Shown here: positions 1-9,291 of the stretch, piece after piece | Numbering within the stretch: the first letter of the stretch is position 1 | How the letters are laid out: every line of letters begins with the position of its first letter | Assembly (NCBI GenBank): GCA_016190665.1 | Contig: JACPQD010000021.1 | Location: forward strand, 1-64,000 | Source of the DNA: Chloroflexota bacterium | Lineage (GTDB): Bacteria; Chloroflexota; Dehalococcoidia; JACPQD01 | Reading direction: 5' to 3' | Length of the DNA: 64,000 nucleotides | Notes under the pieces: model-generated | What the model was told of the DNA's origin: nothing | Database searches by the model: none | The model's input: only the letters and a program-made list of their open reading frames with translations | Position numbers and translations under genes: made by a program

Positions 1-356
1 ATGTTTCCAATGGCCATCGTTCTCTGTCCACTCCCTCAACACAGTTGGATTACCACCTTCCGGGTGTGAACATTCTACACTATTTCGGCCTGAATTACGC
101 TCGTTCTACCTTCCAACATCAATTTCACTCACTGATTGGGGTCTCCCTTGCCCCTCTTCCCTCTCCCACGCTATACTGAAACCATCCTTCAACCAAGAGG
201 GGCAAGGCGCCAGCCATGAAACTCAACGTCAGCGTGTTCGAGAGGGTAGCCACAGGCGTCCCGGGATCATGCTGCCACGGGGAGGACTCTCTCCAGGACA
301 ACGAGAGACTGTAATTGCGCCTCGAGCGATCCCATTCCACAGCGGAGAACGAGCCA
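1..356. other. Left-edge stretch without a supported gene
   Basis: No coding region is supported here. The ORFs listed on either strand are low-complexity shadows of the downstream DUF362 gene and match nothing I recognise. The stretch presumably holds the promoter and leader of the DUF362 genes, but I see no convincing -35/-10 pair. Confidence 0.5.
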
Positions 357-1418
357 GTGACGAACACTACCCGCCGGGACTTCCTTCGCAAAATCATGGT
401 GGCTCTGGGCGGTCTGACCGGCGCCTCATTCTTTGGCAACTGCGTCCCCAAGGAGATTACGTCGCCACCGCCCACCGCCATCCCGCCCACTGTCGGCCCA
501 ACCTTATCGCCAACGCAGACAGTATCGCCTCCCACGGGGACTTCTGTCCCAACTTCGCCCACAGTGGCAGCAACCGCTACCTCAATGGCTGCCCCGAAGG
601 CGGCGCCGGAACTGGTGGTCGTCCGGAGTGGAGAGCCGGAGCAACTGGTGCGCCGCGCCGTGGCCGCGCTGGGCGGCATCGAGCGCTTCGTTAGGCCCGG
701 CAACGACGTTATCATCAAGCCCAATATCTGCGTTGCCTACCATACCTATGAGTACGCCGCCACCACCAATCCCTGGGTGGTGGGCGCGCTGGTGAGGATG
801 TGCCTGGAGGGGGGCGCGAAACGCGTCCGCGTCATGGACCTCCCCTTTGGCGGCTCCCCTGAGGAGGCTTATGTGAAAAGCGGCATTCGGGAGCAGGTGG
901 AGGCGGCAGGCGGCCAGATGGAGCTGATGTCATCCTTCAAGTATGTCTCGGTAGATATCCCCGAAGGCAGGGAGCTGAAGCAGGCCACCATCTATGCTGA
1001 CGTCCTTGAGGCTGATGTCCTGATCAACGTGCCCATAGCCAAGAATCACGGCCTGTCCCGCCTGACCCTGGGCATGAAGAACCTCATGGGCGTGATGACC
1101 AACCGGGAACGCCCTTTGATGCACCGCAGCCTGGGGCAGCGCCTGCCCGATCTGTCGACTCGCATCAAACCTACGCTGAATGTCATCGACGCAGTGCGCA
1201 TCCTGACCGCGAACGGTCCCACTGGCGGCAACCTGGCCGACGTCAAGAAACTGGATACCATCATCGCCAGCACCGACATCGTGGCGGCGGACACCTATGC
1301 CGCTACTCTCTTCGGCATGAAGCCCGCTGATCTTCCCTATATCACCACCGCTGCGGCCAGGGGACTGGGCAGGAGCGATCTGGCCAGCCTGAGGATCGAA
1401 GAGGTGTCCGCCGGCTAG
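357..1418 (+). CDS. Tat-exported DUF362 domain protein (copy 1)
   Basis: DUF362-family protein of about 353 aa, function unknown. I use the GTG at 357 rather than the ORF-track start, because the paralogue at 1584 begins with the matching MTDTSRRDFLRR. The N-terminus carries a twin-arginine motif (TRRDFLRK) and a hydrophobic stretch ending at FFGNC, a possible lipobox, followed by a Pro/Thr/Ser-rich linker (about residues 35-80). The DUF362 domain fills the rest, with conserved blocks GNDVIIKPNICVAYHTYEYA, NVPIAKNHGLSRLT and GMKNLMGVM. It heads a probable operon with its paralogue and a membrane polyferredoxin, suggesting an exported protein working with an electron-transfer module. The domain contains no obvious Fe-S motif of its own. 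Family assignment is firm; role is inference. Confidence 0.85.
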   Translation: MTNTTRRDFLRKIMVALGGLTGASFFGNCVPKEITSPPPTAIPPTVGPTLSPTQTVSPPTGTSVPTSPTVAATATSMAAPKAAPELVVVRSGEPEQLVRRAVAALGGIERFVRPGNDVIIKPNICVAYHTYEYAATTNPWVVGALVRMCLEGGAKRVRVMDLPFGGSPEEAYVKSGIREQVEAAGGQMELMSSFKYVSVDIPEGRELKQATIYADVLEADVLINVPIAKNHGLSRLTLGMKNLMGVMTNRERPLMHRSLGQRLPDLSTRIKPTLNVIDAVRILTANGPTGGNLADVKKLDTIIASTDIVAADTYAATLFGMKPADLPYITTAAARGLGRSDLASLRIEEVSAG

Positions 1419-1583
1419 CCATTGTTGCAGCCCTTTCCTGGACAGGGGTCATGAAACTTTTCTTCCAGTTCCATTGTAATAGTAAATAAGCCCGCCCGCA
1501 CACGGAGGGAAGGCCGGGAACGATCCCCTGCACAACGGATCCCGCGGTGGCTACCGTACGGCTGAAAGAGGAGCTGGAACGCC

Positions 1584-2612
1584 ATGACTGACACTTCACG
1601 TCGAGACTTCCTGCGCCGGATGCTGATGGGGTTGGGTGGCTTGGTGGGTGTCCCGCTGTTAGGATCGTGCACGTCCAGGGAGGTGGCCGCGCCTGTGGTC
1701 GCACCGCCGCTGCCCACAGTCGCACCTCCCCCCTCGATTCCGACGGCTGCGCCTGCGGCCACCGCAACCAGCGTCCCGGCTACCCCCAAGCCCTCCCCTG
1801 AGCTGGTTGTGGCGCGCGGCGGGGACGACCCGGAACTGCTGGTGCGGCGCGCTGTGGCGGCGCTGGGTGGGATCGATCGTTTCGTGAAGCCGGGCAACGA
1901 CGTCATCGTCAAGCCCAACATCTGCGTCGCTTATCACACCTATGAATACGCTGCCACCACTAACCCCTGGGTGGTGCGCGCCCTGGTCAAGATGTCTCTG
2001 GAGGCGGGCGCGCGCCGTGTGCGCGTCATGGACTTCCCCAACGGCGGCACGGCTGACGTGGCCTATGTGAAGAGCGGCATCGCGGAGCAGGTGGAGGCGG
2101 CGGGAGGGCATATGGAGTATATGTCCAGCTTCAAGTATGTCTTCGCCGACATACCCGAAGGCAGGGACATCCGCAAGTGGGAGATCTATGAGGATATCCT
2201 GAAGGCGGACGTTGTCATCAACGTCCCGATAGCCAAAGACCACCGCCTGGCGAAGCTCACCATGGGTATGAAGAACCTCATGGGCGTCTTGCGCAAAGAG
2301 ACTCGGAACCAGATGCACAATAATCAGGGACAGCGACTGGCGGATGTAGCCAGTCGCATCCGACCAACGCTGACCATCGTCGATGCGGTGCGCATCCTGG
2401 TGGCCCACGGGCCCAACGGCGGCAATCTCGCCGATGTAAGGAAGCTGGACACCGTCATCGCCAGCCCCGACTTCGTGGCCGCTGACAGCTACGGCGCGAC
2501 GCTCTTCGACATGAAGCCCAGCGATCTCGGTTACATCGAGGCGGCCACCGCCATGGGCTTGGGCAAGAGCAACCTGGCCAGTCTCAGGATCGAGGAGATA
2601 GCTGTTGCCTAG
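1584..2612 (+). CDS. Tat lipoprotein with DUF362 domain (copy 2)
   Basis: Second DUF362 protein (342 aa), close paralogue of the preceding gene across the whole domain, evidently a tandem duplication. The ATG follows a GAGGAG-type ribosome site. The N-terminus has SRRDFLRRM plus LLGSC, so it is likely a Tat-exported lipoprotein; a Pro/Ala-rich linker leads into the DUF362 domain (about residues 75-340, with KPNICVAYHTYEY and MKNLMGVL). Its stop overlaps the TTG start of the NapH-like gene by 8 bp, so the two are translationally coupled. This argues that the exported DUF362 protein and the membrane ferredoxin act together in redox chemistry at the outer face of the membrane. The substrate is unknown. 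Confidence 0.87.
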   Translation: MTDTSRRDFLRRMLMGLGGLVGVPLLGSCTSREVAAPVVAPPLPTVAPPPSIPTAAPAATATSVPATPKPSPELVVARGGDDPELLVRRAVAALGGIDRFVKPGNDVIVKPNICVAYHTYEYAATTNPWVVRALVKMSLEAGARRVRVMDFPNGGTADVAYVKSGIAEQVEAAGGHMEYMSSFKYVFADIPEGRDIRKWEIYEDILKADVVINVPIAKDHRLAKLTMGMKNLMGVLRKETRNQMHNNQGQRLADVASRIRPTLTIVDAVRILVAHGPNGGNLADVRKLDTVIASPDFVAADSYGATLFDMKPSDLGYIEAATAMGLGKSNLASLRIEEIAVA

Positions 2613-4152
2613 CGGCAAACCGAATGCCGGCTGGCTGTGGGGCGGCTGGCCGCGGCTCCGCAAGACCGTCCAATGGGTCGCCTTCTTCCTTTTCGTCGTG
2701 CTTTTCGTGTGGTCGCGCCGTGGCGGCTGGGACCCAGACCTCGTTAACATCCCTATGCGGCTGGACCCCCTGGCGATGTTGGCCAACGCCCTGGCCAGCC
2801 GCACCTTTCTCGCTTCCTCAGCCCTGGCGCTGACAACCCTGGCGCTGGCCCTTCTCTTCGGGAGGGCGTGGTGTGGGTGGCTCTGTCCTCTGGGCAAGAC
2901 ACTGGACCTGTTTTCGCTGCGGCGCTGGCGGGGGAAGCGTCCCACGCCGCCTGACGCCTGGCGCGCCGGGAAGTACGCCATCTTGCTGACCATCCTGGCG
3001 GCGGCGCTCTTCGCCAACCTCACGCTTATGTTCCTCGATCCCTTGACCCTGGTTTTCCGTACTTTGACCGTCAGTGTCTGGCCCTCCGTCGACCAACTGG
3101 TCACTTCAATGGAAGCCGCGCTGTATCAGGCGTCTTTCCTGCGGCCCGCCCTGTCCGCCTTCGAAAGCCTAGTGCGGCCCAAGATACTCCCTCCGGATGC
3201 CGCCTTCTATCGCTTCGCGTGGCTCTACGCCGCAATCTTTGCCGGGATAGTCCTTCTCAATCTGGTGGCGCAACGGTTCTGGTGCCGCTACCTCTGCCCA
3301 CTGGGTGCTCTGCTGGGACTGCTCAGCAAGGTGGCCATCGTGCGGCGACAGGTGACGGGCAAGTGCGACCAGTGCAACGCCTGCGCGCAGGTCTGTCCGA
3401 CTGGCACGATCCAGCCGGCAAAGGGGTACGCCAGCGACCCCAGCGAATGTACCATGTGCCTGGAGTGCATGAAGGTCTGCCAGCAGAGCGCCGTTGCCTT
3501 CATGCCGCAGCGCTCGCTGGCCCAGTGGAATCGCTACGATCCGGGCCGAAGGCAGGCTGTCGCCGGCTTCGGCGTGGCCGTCGCCGGCATAACGCTGTTT
3601 CGCAGCGACTTCAACGCCCGGCGGGAGAGTCCCTGGCTTATCCGCCCGCCTGGAGCCAGGGAGAACGACCTGCTGTCCAAATGTATCCGTTGCGGCGAGT
3701 GTTTCCGCGCCTGTCCCACCAGCGCTATTCAGCCGGCGATATGGGAGGCCGGGATGGAGGGGCTCTGGACGCCCACGCTGGCGATGAGGCTGGGCTACTG
3801 CGATTACTCGTGCAACGCTTGCGGCCTGGTGTGCCCTGTGCAGGCGATCCCCCGCCTGAGCCTCGAGGAGAAGCGGGAGAAGGTCATTGGCTTCGCCTAC
3901 ATCGACGAAAACCGCTGCATCCCCTGGACGGACTACCGCGACTGCATTGTCTGCGAGGAGATGTGCCCGGTGCCCGAGAAAGCTGTCGTGCTGGAAAGGG
4001 TGGAGGTGCGGAATCCGGATGGCAAGCTGGTGAGCCTGCAACTGCCCCGTGTGGTCCGGGAACGGTGCATAGGATGCGGCATATGCGAGTACCAGTGCCC
4101 TGTTAACGGCGAGGCTGCGATTGGGGTTTACGTGCCTGGCGCGGTCGTGTGA
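2605..4152 (+). CDS. NapH/MauN-like membrane polyferredoxin
   Basis: Membrane-bound [4Fe-4S] protein of 515 aa. Start is TTG at 2605, inside the end of the DUF362 gene, with GAGGAG about 8 nt upstream. Hydrophobic segments lie near residues 22-40, 65-90, 125-145 and 205-225. NapH-type cysteine signatures follow segments 2 and 4 (GRAWCGWLCPLGK and CRYLCPLGALLG). The C-terminal half carries successive ferredoxin motifs CDQCNACAQVCP, CTMCLECMKVCQ, CIRCGECFRACP, CNACGLVCP, CIVCEEMCP and CIGCGICEYQCP, enough for at least four clusters. Related NapH and MauN proteins pass electrons between the quinone pool and partner enzymes. Coupling to DUF362 genes suggests electron delivery to or from those exported proteins (inference). 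Confidence 0.88.
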   Translation: MPSGKPNAGWLWGGWPRLRKTVQWVAFFLFVVLFVWSRRGGWDPDLVNIPMRLDPLAMLANALASRTFLASSALALTTLALALLFGRAWCGWLCPLGKTLDLFSLRRWRGKRPTPPDAWRAGKYAILLTILAAALFANLTLMFLDPLTLVFRTLTVSVWPSVDQLVTSMEAALYQASFLRPALSAFESLVRPKILPPDAAFYRFAWLYAAIFAGIVLLNLVAQRFWCRYLCPLGALLGLLSKVAIVRRQVTGKCDQCNACAQVCPTGTIQPAKGYASDPSECTMCLECMKVCQQSAVAFMPQRSLAQWNRYDPGRRQAVAGFGVAVAGITLFRSDFNARRESPWLIRPPGARENDLLSKCIRCGECFRACPTSAIQPAIWEAGMEGLWTPTLAMRLGYCDYSCNACGLVCPVQAIPRLSLEEKREKVIGFAYIDENRCIPWTDYRDCIVCEEMCPVPEKAVVLERVEVRNPDGKLVSLQLPRVVRERCIGCGICEYQCPVNGEAAIGVYVPGAVV

Positions 4153-4190
4153 GCCTTTGCCAGCCAGCATATCCTGGATATCGAAAGCAA

Positions 4191-4222
4191 GGCGACCGTC
4201 CCGACACGTCGGGGCGGTCGCC
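4191..4222. terminator. Bidirectional hairpin between convergent genes
   Basis: GGCGACCG(T)CCC and GGG(G)CGGTCGCC form a strong stem with a short loop, exactly between the convergent NapH-like gene and the response regulator. There is no clear U-tract, so it is a likely bidirectional terminator or an insulating hairpin. Confidence 0.6.
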
Positions 4223-4243
4223 TGTTCCACGCCGGACCAGGCT

Positions 4244-4900
4244 CTAGCTATCCATCGCGATGAGCCCTTTGCGAATGGCGTACTTGATAAGGTCAGTCCG
4301 GCTATGGACGTCGAGTTTCGACATGATCCTCTCTCTATGGCCCAGGACCGTCTTGACGCTTATGCACAGCAGGGTCGCTATCTCTCGATTGGCGCGCCCC
4401 TCAGCGACATACCGGAGCACTTCCCTTTCCCTCTCGGTCAGGCTATCGTAGGGGTCTTCGTCCGCTCGCTGCAGATAGTCCTTCACCATCCACTTGGCCA
4501 TGGAAGGATGAAGGAAGGCATCTCCTTGATTCACCGAACGGATGGCGGCCACCAGTTCCACCGGGCCTGCCTTCTTGGGCACGTAGCCAGAAGCTCCAGC
4601 CTTGATGCTGGATAGGGCGTATTCTTTGTTGTCGTACTGAGTCAGCATCAGCACCTTTGCCTTTGGGTTGGCCTTGGTGATGCGCCGTGTGGCCTCCAGC
4701 CCATCTATGAGCGGCATGGCGATGTCCATTAGCACCACATCCGGCTGCAGTTCGCTCGTCATCTCCACAGCTTCCTTGCCGTTGGAGGCCTCCCCGATGA
4801 CCTCTATGTCCTCTTCCAACTCCAGCAGCGCGCGAATGCCGCTGCGCACGATGGAATGGTCATCCGATATCAGCACGCGTATCTTAGTATTCGTTACCAT
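4244..4900 (-). CDS. NarL/FixJ-family response regulator
   Basis: Response regulator of 218 aa. The receiver domain (residues 1-120) shows the acidic pair SDD near the N-terminus, the phospho-acceptor Asp at about residue 59 (VVLMDIAMPLID) and the conserved Lys in VPKKAG. The C-terminal LuxR-type helix-turn-helix (about 150-215) begins LTEREREVLRYVAEG and contains VKTVLGHRERIMSKLDV. Its ATG directly follows the stop codon of the histidine kinase gene (TAGATG), so the pair is co-translated and is a cognate two-component system. The signal and target genes cannot be read from sequence; the cobalamin operon and the redox genes next door are the nearest candidates. Confidence 0.93.
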   Translation of the reverse strand: MVTNTKIRVLISDDHSIVRSGIRALLELEEDIEVIGEASNGKEAVEMTSELQPDVVLMDIAMPLIDGLEATRRITKANPKAKVLMLTQYDNKEYALSSIKAGASGYVPKKAGPVELVAAIRSVNQGDAFLHPSMAKWMVKDYLQRADEDPYDSLTEREREVLRYVAEGRANREIATLLCISVKTVLGHRERIMSKLDVHSRTDLIKYAIRKGLIAMDS

Positions 4901-6499
4901 CTAAGTCGTTGGGATCTCCACATGAATGCGGGTCCCCCTCCCTTCTTTGGATTCAATAGTGAGATTTCCGCTCAGCAGCTCCGCCCTTTCCTTCATGCCC
5001 AGCAAGCCAAATCCGCGGCCTGTCTCCTGCGAAATCGTGACCTCCTTCGGACGAAAGCCGACGCCATCATCGACAATGGTGACGGCGACGCCTCGCTCCT
5101 TGAACTCGAGGGTCACCTGCACTCGCCGGGCGCTGGCATGCCTTACTATGTTGGTTATCGCCTCTTGAGTGATCCTGAACAAGGCAATCTCGACCTGCGG
5201 CAATAGGGCGCGGGCCGCTCCTATGGTCTCGAAGGATACCTCTATCTCCCCTTCGTCAAGATGTTTATCTGTGAGCCACTCTATCGCCGGTATGAGCCCG
5301 AGATCATCCAGCAGGGTCGGACGGAGCTCATACACCACCCTGTTGATCTCGTCCAGCATCTTGACTGTCAATGACTGGATCTCGTCGAACTTTCTCTTTA
5401 TACCGGCATCGCGAGGCAGCGCCGCCGATACGGCGGCCACTTTCAGGGCCAGGCCAGTGAGCGACTGGCTTACGTCGTCGTGCAGCCCGCGGGCGATCCT
5501 CCTGCGCTCTTCCTCCTCTATGGAGATAATCTGACGCAGCAGTTCGCGCACGCTCTCCTCCTTCTCCCGGATCTCCTTGTAGAGCATGGCGTTCTCAATG
5601 GCGATAGCCACCTGATTGCTCAGGCTGTTGACGAGCATGATGTTCCTGTTGGTGAAGCCCTGATCGTCCTTGGTGGAGAGGTTTAATACGCCCAGAACCT
5701 TGTCCTTGGATATCAGGGGAATGGAGGCAAAGGCTCTCAAGCCCTCCCGGGCTACTACAGGGCGATTGACCCGAGAGTCCTTGGCAATATCGTCGACGTA
5801 GATTGGCTCCTTGAGCGCAGCCGCTCTTCCGGCGATGCCCTCGCCCATTTTCAGCCTCTTCATCCCTCGAAGGTAAGCCGCGGAAAGTCCGCGATACACC
5901 CTGTAAGACAAAACGTTGGTGGTCGGATCCAGGAGGAGTATCCCGCCCACCTTGCCCCGGACCAGGGCGAGCGCCTTGTCCAGAGCGATTTCCAGAATCG
6001 TGTCCAGGTCCAGGGACTGGCTCATGGCGCTGACAATATCGTTGAGCATGAGGAAGTTGGCTTTCTCCTGCCTGGTTTGCTCTTCCAGCAGCTTCAGCTC
6101 AGTGACGTCCCGGACGATCAGCGCAAAGCCGTAGATATCGCCGCTCTCATCCCTCAGGGGTGAGGCCGCCACATCCGAAAAGGTCTCGCCCTGTCCGGTG
6201 TCGGGGACGCCTGCGTGAGTATGGGTGGAACGCGCCGATTTCCCGCTCTCCCATGCGGTCCGAACAGGGCACTCGTGAAATGGGTCATTGCAGGGATCCG
6301 ATCGTCCGTGAGAGACCTCGTAGCAGCACTTGCCGATGATCTCGGGCTTCGTTAGATTGTACCTTCGCAGCACGCTGGCGTTGGCATCCATAATGCGATA
6401 GTACCTGTCGATGATCATGACCTCGTCGTCCAGGCTATCGATAAAATCAGAAGAGCAGACTTCGCTCTGCCCCGTCAATTCTCGCGCCGTTTGGGGCAT
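4901..6499 (-). CDS. Sensor histidine kinase, NarX type (PAS-GAF-HisKA_3)
   Basis: Soluble sensor kinase of about 532 aa. The ATG at 6499 (MPQTARELTG) is preferred over the longer ORF because it follows GGAAAGGGTGAA. A PAS domain spans about residues 20-140 and includes a cysteine-containing stretch (CCYEVSHGRSDPC, HECPV) that could bind a metal or Fe-S cluster. A GAF domain spans about 150-310. The HisKA_3 dimerisation helix carries the phospho-acceptor His in ARGLHDDVSQSL, and the HATPase domain has DDGVGF and GFGLLGMKERAELL. No transmembrane segment is visible, so the signal is probably cytoplasmic, perhaps redox or gas related. It partners with the adjacent response regulator. Confidence 0.9.
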   Translation of the reverse strand: MPQTARELTGQSEVCSSDFIDSLDDEVMIIDRYYRIMDANASVLRRYNLTKPEIIGKCCYEVSHGRSDPCNDPFHECPVRTAWESGKSARSTHTHAGVPDTGQGETFSDVAASPLRDESGDIYGFALIVRDVTELKLLEEQTRQEKANFLMLNDIVSAMSQSLDLDTILEIALDKALALVRGKVGGILLLDPTTNVLSYRVYRGLSAAYLRGMKRLKMGEGIAGRAAALKEPIYVDDIAKDSRVNRPVVAREGLRAFASIPLISKDKVLGVLNLSTKDDQGFTNRNIMLVNSLSNQVAIAIENAMLYKEIREKEESVRELLRQIISIEEEERRRIARGLHDDVSQSLTGLALKVAAVSAALPRDAGIKRKFDEIQSLTVKMLDEINRVVYELRPTLLDDLGLIPAIEWLTDKHLDEGEIEVSFETIGAARALLPQVEIALFRITQEAITNIVRHASARRVQVTLEFKERGVAVTIVDDGVGFRPKEVTISQETGRGFGLLGMKERAELLSGNLTIESKEGRGTRIHVEIPTT

Positions 6500-6669
6500 T
6501 TCACCCTTTCCTGTCAGGGCCATGCGTACTGCACACATATTATTACACAGTTTTGAGCAAAACGGTCGAGTTAACCTTGCGGTCGCCGCAATAATGAGAG
6601 CGCAGGACTTCGCTGATTTCTCACGACAGGGGGAATGTTACCACAGGGCGAAAGAAATCTCAAGTTATG

Positions 6670-7620
6670 TCATGAGGGAGATTCGTGCCCGGCTGGAGCC
6701 CCTGACCCAATCCTCATGCCTCCGCCCACGAGGTCCAGGAGCAAACTGGCCTCCGCATCTGGGAAAGTCTTTCGCGCCCGTTCCAGGGCGAAGGCGCCCT
6801 TGCCAGACCGTTTGTCAAGGAGGACACCGACTACAGTGCCGCTGTGCGCGGCGTTGACGCCGACGGCCCCAACCGCCGCAGCGAAATCAAGCACCTGATT
6901 CAGATGAGGCTTGAAGAGTATCTCCTGGTTCAGCAGAGCGCTCAGGGTCGCGCCTTTGCCCACGAGCGCCGGGTCCCCCAAAGCGACGCCACGGCGCACC
7001 AACTCGAGCGCCTCGCTGATCTCCGAGCGCATTGCCCGGAGTGCAGCGCTCCTATCAATGCAGTTAAACTCCAGCGTATCAACGACGCCGCCGAAGTCCA
7101 GAGCCACAATCTCGATGGGTGGCGGCGGGCCCAACTCCACATGGAAGCTGCCTCGACGGTGGTCGAACAGGGAAATGCCTGGCAGCATAACCCCATCGCT
7201 CGGCTCTATGGAGACGGCCAGCCTGGCGATAGCCTCACCTGGCAGGGCCACGCCCAGGGCGGCGGCGGTAGCTGCGATGGCGGCGGACACGTCCGCAGTG
7301 CTGCTGGCCATGCCCTTGCCGCGAGGCAGGACGCTCTCCACCGTCAGCTCGGCGCTCAGTTCCTCCTTGCCCAGATGAACTAGCGTGGCCTTGACGGCAG
7401 CGAGCGACTTCTGGCAATCGCCGGGACCACTGATCACCGAACTCTGGCATCGCTTCAGAACTACCGACACTCTGGAGTACAGGTTCACCGGGCAGGTCAC
7501 CAGGAAATGGGTCCCATCAAGACAGCCCTGCACCAGCTCGCCGCAGGCGCCCGGGGCTGTCGCTGCCGCTGAACCGACAAGGCTGCCGGGCAATCGACGG
7601 GTCTTCTTAAGGAGGGTCAT
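6670..7620 (-). CDS. pduX: L-threonine kinase (GHMP family, PduX-like)
   Basis: GHMP-superfamily kinase of 316 aa. It shows the ATP-binding motif PRGKGMASSTAD (about residues 100-111) and an N-terminal APGACGELVQG block typical of PduX-type kinases. PduX phosphorylates L-threonine to O-phospho-L-threonine, the substrate of the CobD decarboxylase that makes aminopropanol phosphate for the cobalamin nucleotide loop. It is the last gene of the cobalamin operon, its start overlapping the end of cobU by 14 bp. That neighbourhood supports threonine kinase over homoserine kinase or mevalonate-type members of the superfamily. Confidence 0.85.
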   Translation of the reverse strand: MTLLKKTRRLPGSLVGSAAATAPGACGELVQGCLDGTHFLVTCPVNLYSRVSVVLKRCQSSVISGPGDCQKSLAAVKATLVHLGKEELSAELTVESVLPRGKGMASSTADVSAAIAATAAALGVALPGEAIARLAVSIEPSDGVMLPGISLFDHRRGSFHVELGPPPPIEIVALDFGGVVDTLEFNCIDRSAALRAMRSEISEALELVRRGVALGDPALVGKGATLSALLNQEILFKPHLNQVLDFAAAVGAVGVNAAHSGTVVGVLLDKRSGKGAFALERARKTFPDAEASLLLDLVGGGMRIGSGAPAGHESPS

Positions 7621-8194
7621 CTTTGTTCCTTAACTTGGACGCCAGCGTTTTCAACTCCAACGCGAGACCGGCGATGGCTAGATACGCGCGGTCGGCCCGG
7701 GACGCCACGAGCTGATTGACGCGCCCCAGGATATCCTGGAACTGCCTGCCCAGGGGATAGGGAGGGACCAGTCCCATCCCCACCTCATTCGTTACCACAA
7801 TCAGCGTCGCCCTGCCCTTCTGGTAACAATCTAGAAGCTCCTGTGTGGCCCTCAGCACAGCGGACTCCAGGTCAACCTCGCTCATCCTCTCGCCATCTCG
7901 AAGCAACAAATTGCTGACCCACAGGCCAAGGCAGTCCACCAGGACCACATCGTGGTCGTTGACACCGCCGACCACGCTGGCCAAGTCGAAAGGCTCCTCG
8001 ATGGTAGTCCAGCTCTCAGGACGGGCGTCGCGATGGCAGCGGATGCGCGCCGCCATCTCCGGGTCGCGGGCCTCCGCCGTGGCGATGAAGAGGACGCGAG
8101 ATGTCGGCCCGCCTTCAGCGGACGCCAGCCGCTGGGCGAAGGCGCTCTTCCCGCTGCGAGCGCCGCCCAGCACCAGGATAAGTTGCTTCGTCAT
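7607..8194 (-). CDS. cobU: Adenosylcobinamide kinase / guanylyltransferase
   Basis: CobU/CobP-type bifunctional enzyme of 195 aa. I use ATG 8194 (MTKQLILVLGG), whose ATGA overlaps the stop of cobD, rather than the longer ORF start. The P-loop GGARSGKSAFAQ lies at the N-terminus, and IRCHRDARPESW contains the His that is guanylylated in this family. VIVVTNEVGMGLVP-like sequence (VVTNEVGMGLVPPYPLGR) matches the conserved family block. It phosphorylates adenosylcobinamide and transfers GMP to give adenosyl-GDP-cobinamide, the substrate for CobS. Overlaps on both sides indicate tight operon coupling. Confidence 0.93.
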   Translation of the reverse strand: MTKQLILVLGGARSGKSAFAQRLASAEGGPTSRVLFIATAEARDPEMAARIRCHRDARPESWTTIEEPFDLASVVGGVNDHDVVLVDCLGLWVSNLLLRDGERMSEVDLESAVLRATQELLDCYQKGRATLIVVTNEVGMGLVPPYPLGRQFQDILGRVNQLVASRADRAYLAIAGLALELKTLASKLRNKDDPP

Positions 8195-9291
8195 TCCACC
8201 GCCGCGACGGTCCCCTCGTTGAGGACGTCTTTCAGAGCAGTCAGCAGAACGGCGCATTCCGCTTTACGCCGAATAGCGATGCGGATATATCTCGGCAGGC
8301 CAAAGGAAGTGCAGTCGCGCACGCAAATGCCCTTGCCCAGAAGCTGGCGGCGCACTGAAGACGCCTCGCCCACCTCCACCAGGACGAAGTTGGCCGAAGG
8401 CGGAAGGAACCTGAGCCGCAGCGCTTGCAACTCCCGGACGATAAGGTCTCTCGCCCCCCCGACGCACCGCTGCGCCTTGATCAGGTGTTCCTGGTCAGAC
8501 AAGGAGGCTAGACCCCCTGCCTGCGCCGCCGCGTTGACGCTCCAGGTTGGCTGGCGCGAGAAAAGGAGCTGCGCCACACCTGGCGGGCATAGAGCGTATC
8601 CCAGGCGCAGTCCGGTCAGAGCGTAATCCTTGGTCATGGAGCGCAGCAGCATCACGTTCCCCGAAGCAAGGAGTTCAGTGGCGTCCCAGGCGCTGTCGAC
8701 GAAGGAAACGTAGGCTTCGTCCAGGACCAGCATTCCGGGCCGAGCCGCTTCTGCCAGCTCCTCAACTTCCCTGCGCTCCAAGTAGACGCCCGTGGGGTTG
8801 TTAGGATTGCAGAGGAAGACCAGCCCGGGCTTCAGGTCCCTGACGGTCCGGCAGGATTCCTGTATGTCCCAGGAGAAGCCGCGACCTTCCTCCGCGGAAA
8901 TAGTATGGAGGCTCGCACCCGCTACGCGGCAAGCCGCCTCGTATTCGCCGAAGGTGGGGCCGAGGACGACCGCCTCATCTCCCGCGCTCAAACAGGAGCT
9001 GGCAGTCAGATGGATAAGATCCGTGGAGCCGTTGCCGGGAACAATCTGTTCCATCGCGACACCGGTGACGGCCGCCAGCGCCTCTCTGAGCTCCAGGCTC
9101 TCAGGGTCCGGATAGTACGCCAGGTCCAACCTTGCCACCGCCTCTTTGACCTTCGGCGATGGCCCAAGAGGGTTGACGCTGCTGCTGAAATCGATGATGT
9201 GGTCAAGACCGAGAAGCCGCAACTCTCGGACGCCAAGCCCCCCATGGACCGGTTTTTGGATTAGCAAAGGTTTACTATCGCAAGACGCCAT
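8191..9291 (-). CDS. cobD: L-threonine-O-3-phosphate decarboxylase, HisC-like
   Basis: PLP-dependent class I/II aminotransferase fold, 366 aa. The PLP Lys is in SMTKDYALTGLRLGY; other family blocks are NPNNPTGVYL, LVLDEAYVSF and an early HGG. On sequence alone HisC (histidinol-phosphate aminotransferase) is an alternative, but its position between cbiB and cobU, with overlaps of 17 bp and 4 bp, makes threonine-phosphate decarboxylase (CobD) the better call. It would supply (R)-1-amino-2-propanol phosphate to CbiB, using the phosphothreonine made by the PduX-like kinase at the end of the operon. Confidence 0.87.
   Translation of the reverse strand: MASCDSKPLLIQKPVHGGLGVRELRLLGLDHIIDFSSSVNPLGPSPKVKEAVARLDLAYYPDPESLELREALAAVTGVAMEQIVPGNGSTDLIHLTASSCLSAGDEAVVLGPTFGEYEAACRVAGASLHTISAEEGRGFSWDIQESCRTVRDLKPGLVFLCNPNNPTGVYLERREVEELAEAARPGMLVLDEAYVSFVDSAWDATELLASGNVMLLRSMTKDYALTGLRLGYALCPPGVAQLLFSRQPTWSVNAAAQAGGLASLSDQEHLIKAQRCVGGARDLIVRELQALRLRFLPPSANFVLVEVGEASSVRRQLLGKGICVRDCTSFGLPRYIRIAIRRKAECAVLLTALKDVLNEGTVAAVE

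Noticed and set aside
125-724. 199-aa minus-strand ORF and overlapping plus-strand ORFs at the left edge
   Set aside because: They are antisense or alternate-frame shadows of the DUF362 gene, low-complexity and without a ribosome site or family match.
1659-3104. 481-aa minus-strand ORF
   Set aside because: It lies antisense to the second DUF362 gene and the NapH-like gene, both with clear family motifs; the composition is typical of a high-GC shadow.
8191-9291. Histidinol-phosphate aminotransferase (hisC)
   Set aside because: The fold is the same, but the gene is locked by overlaps inside a cobalamin operon and no other his genes are nearby, so CobD is preferred.
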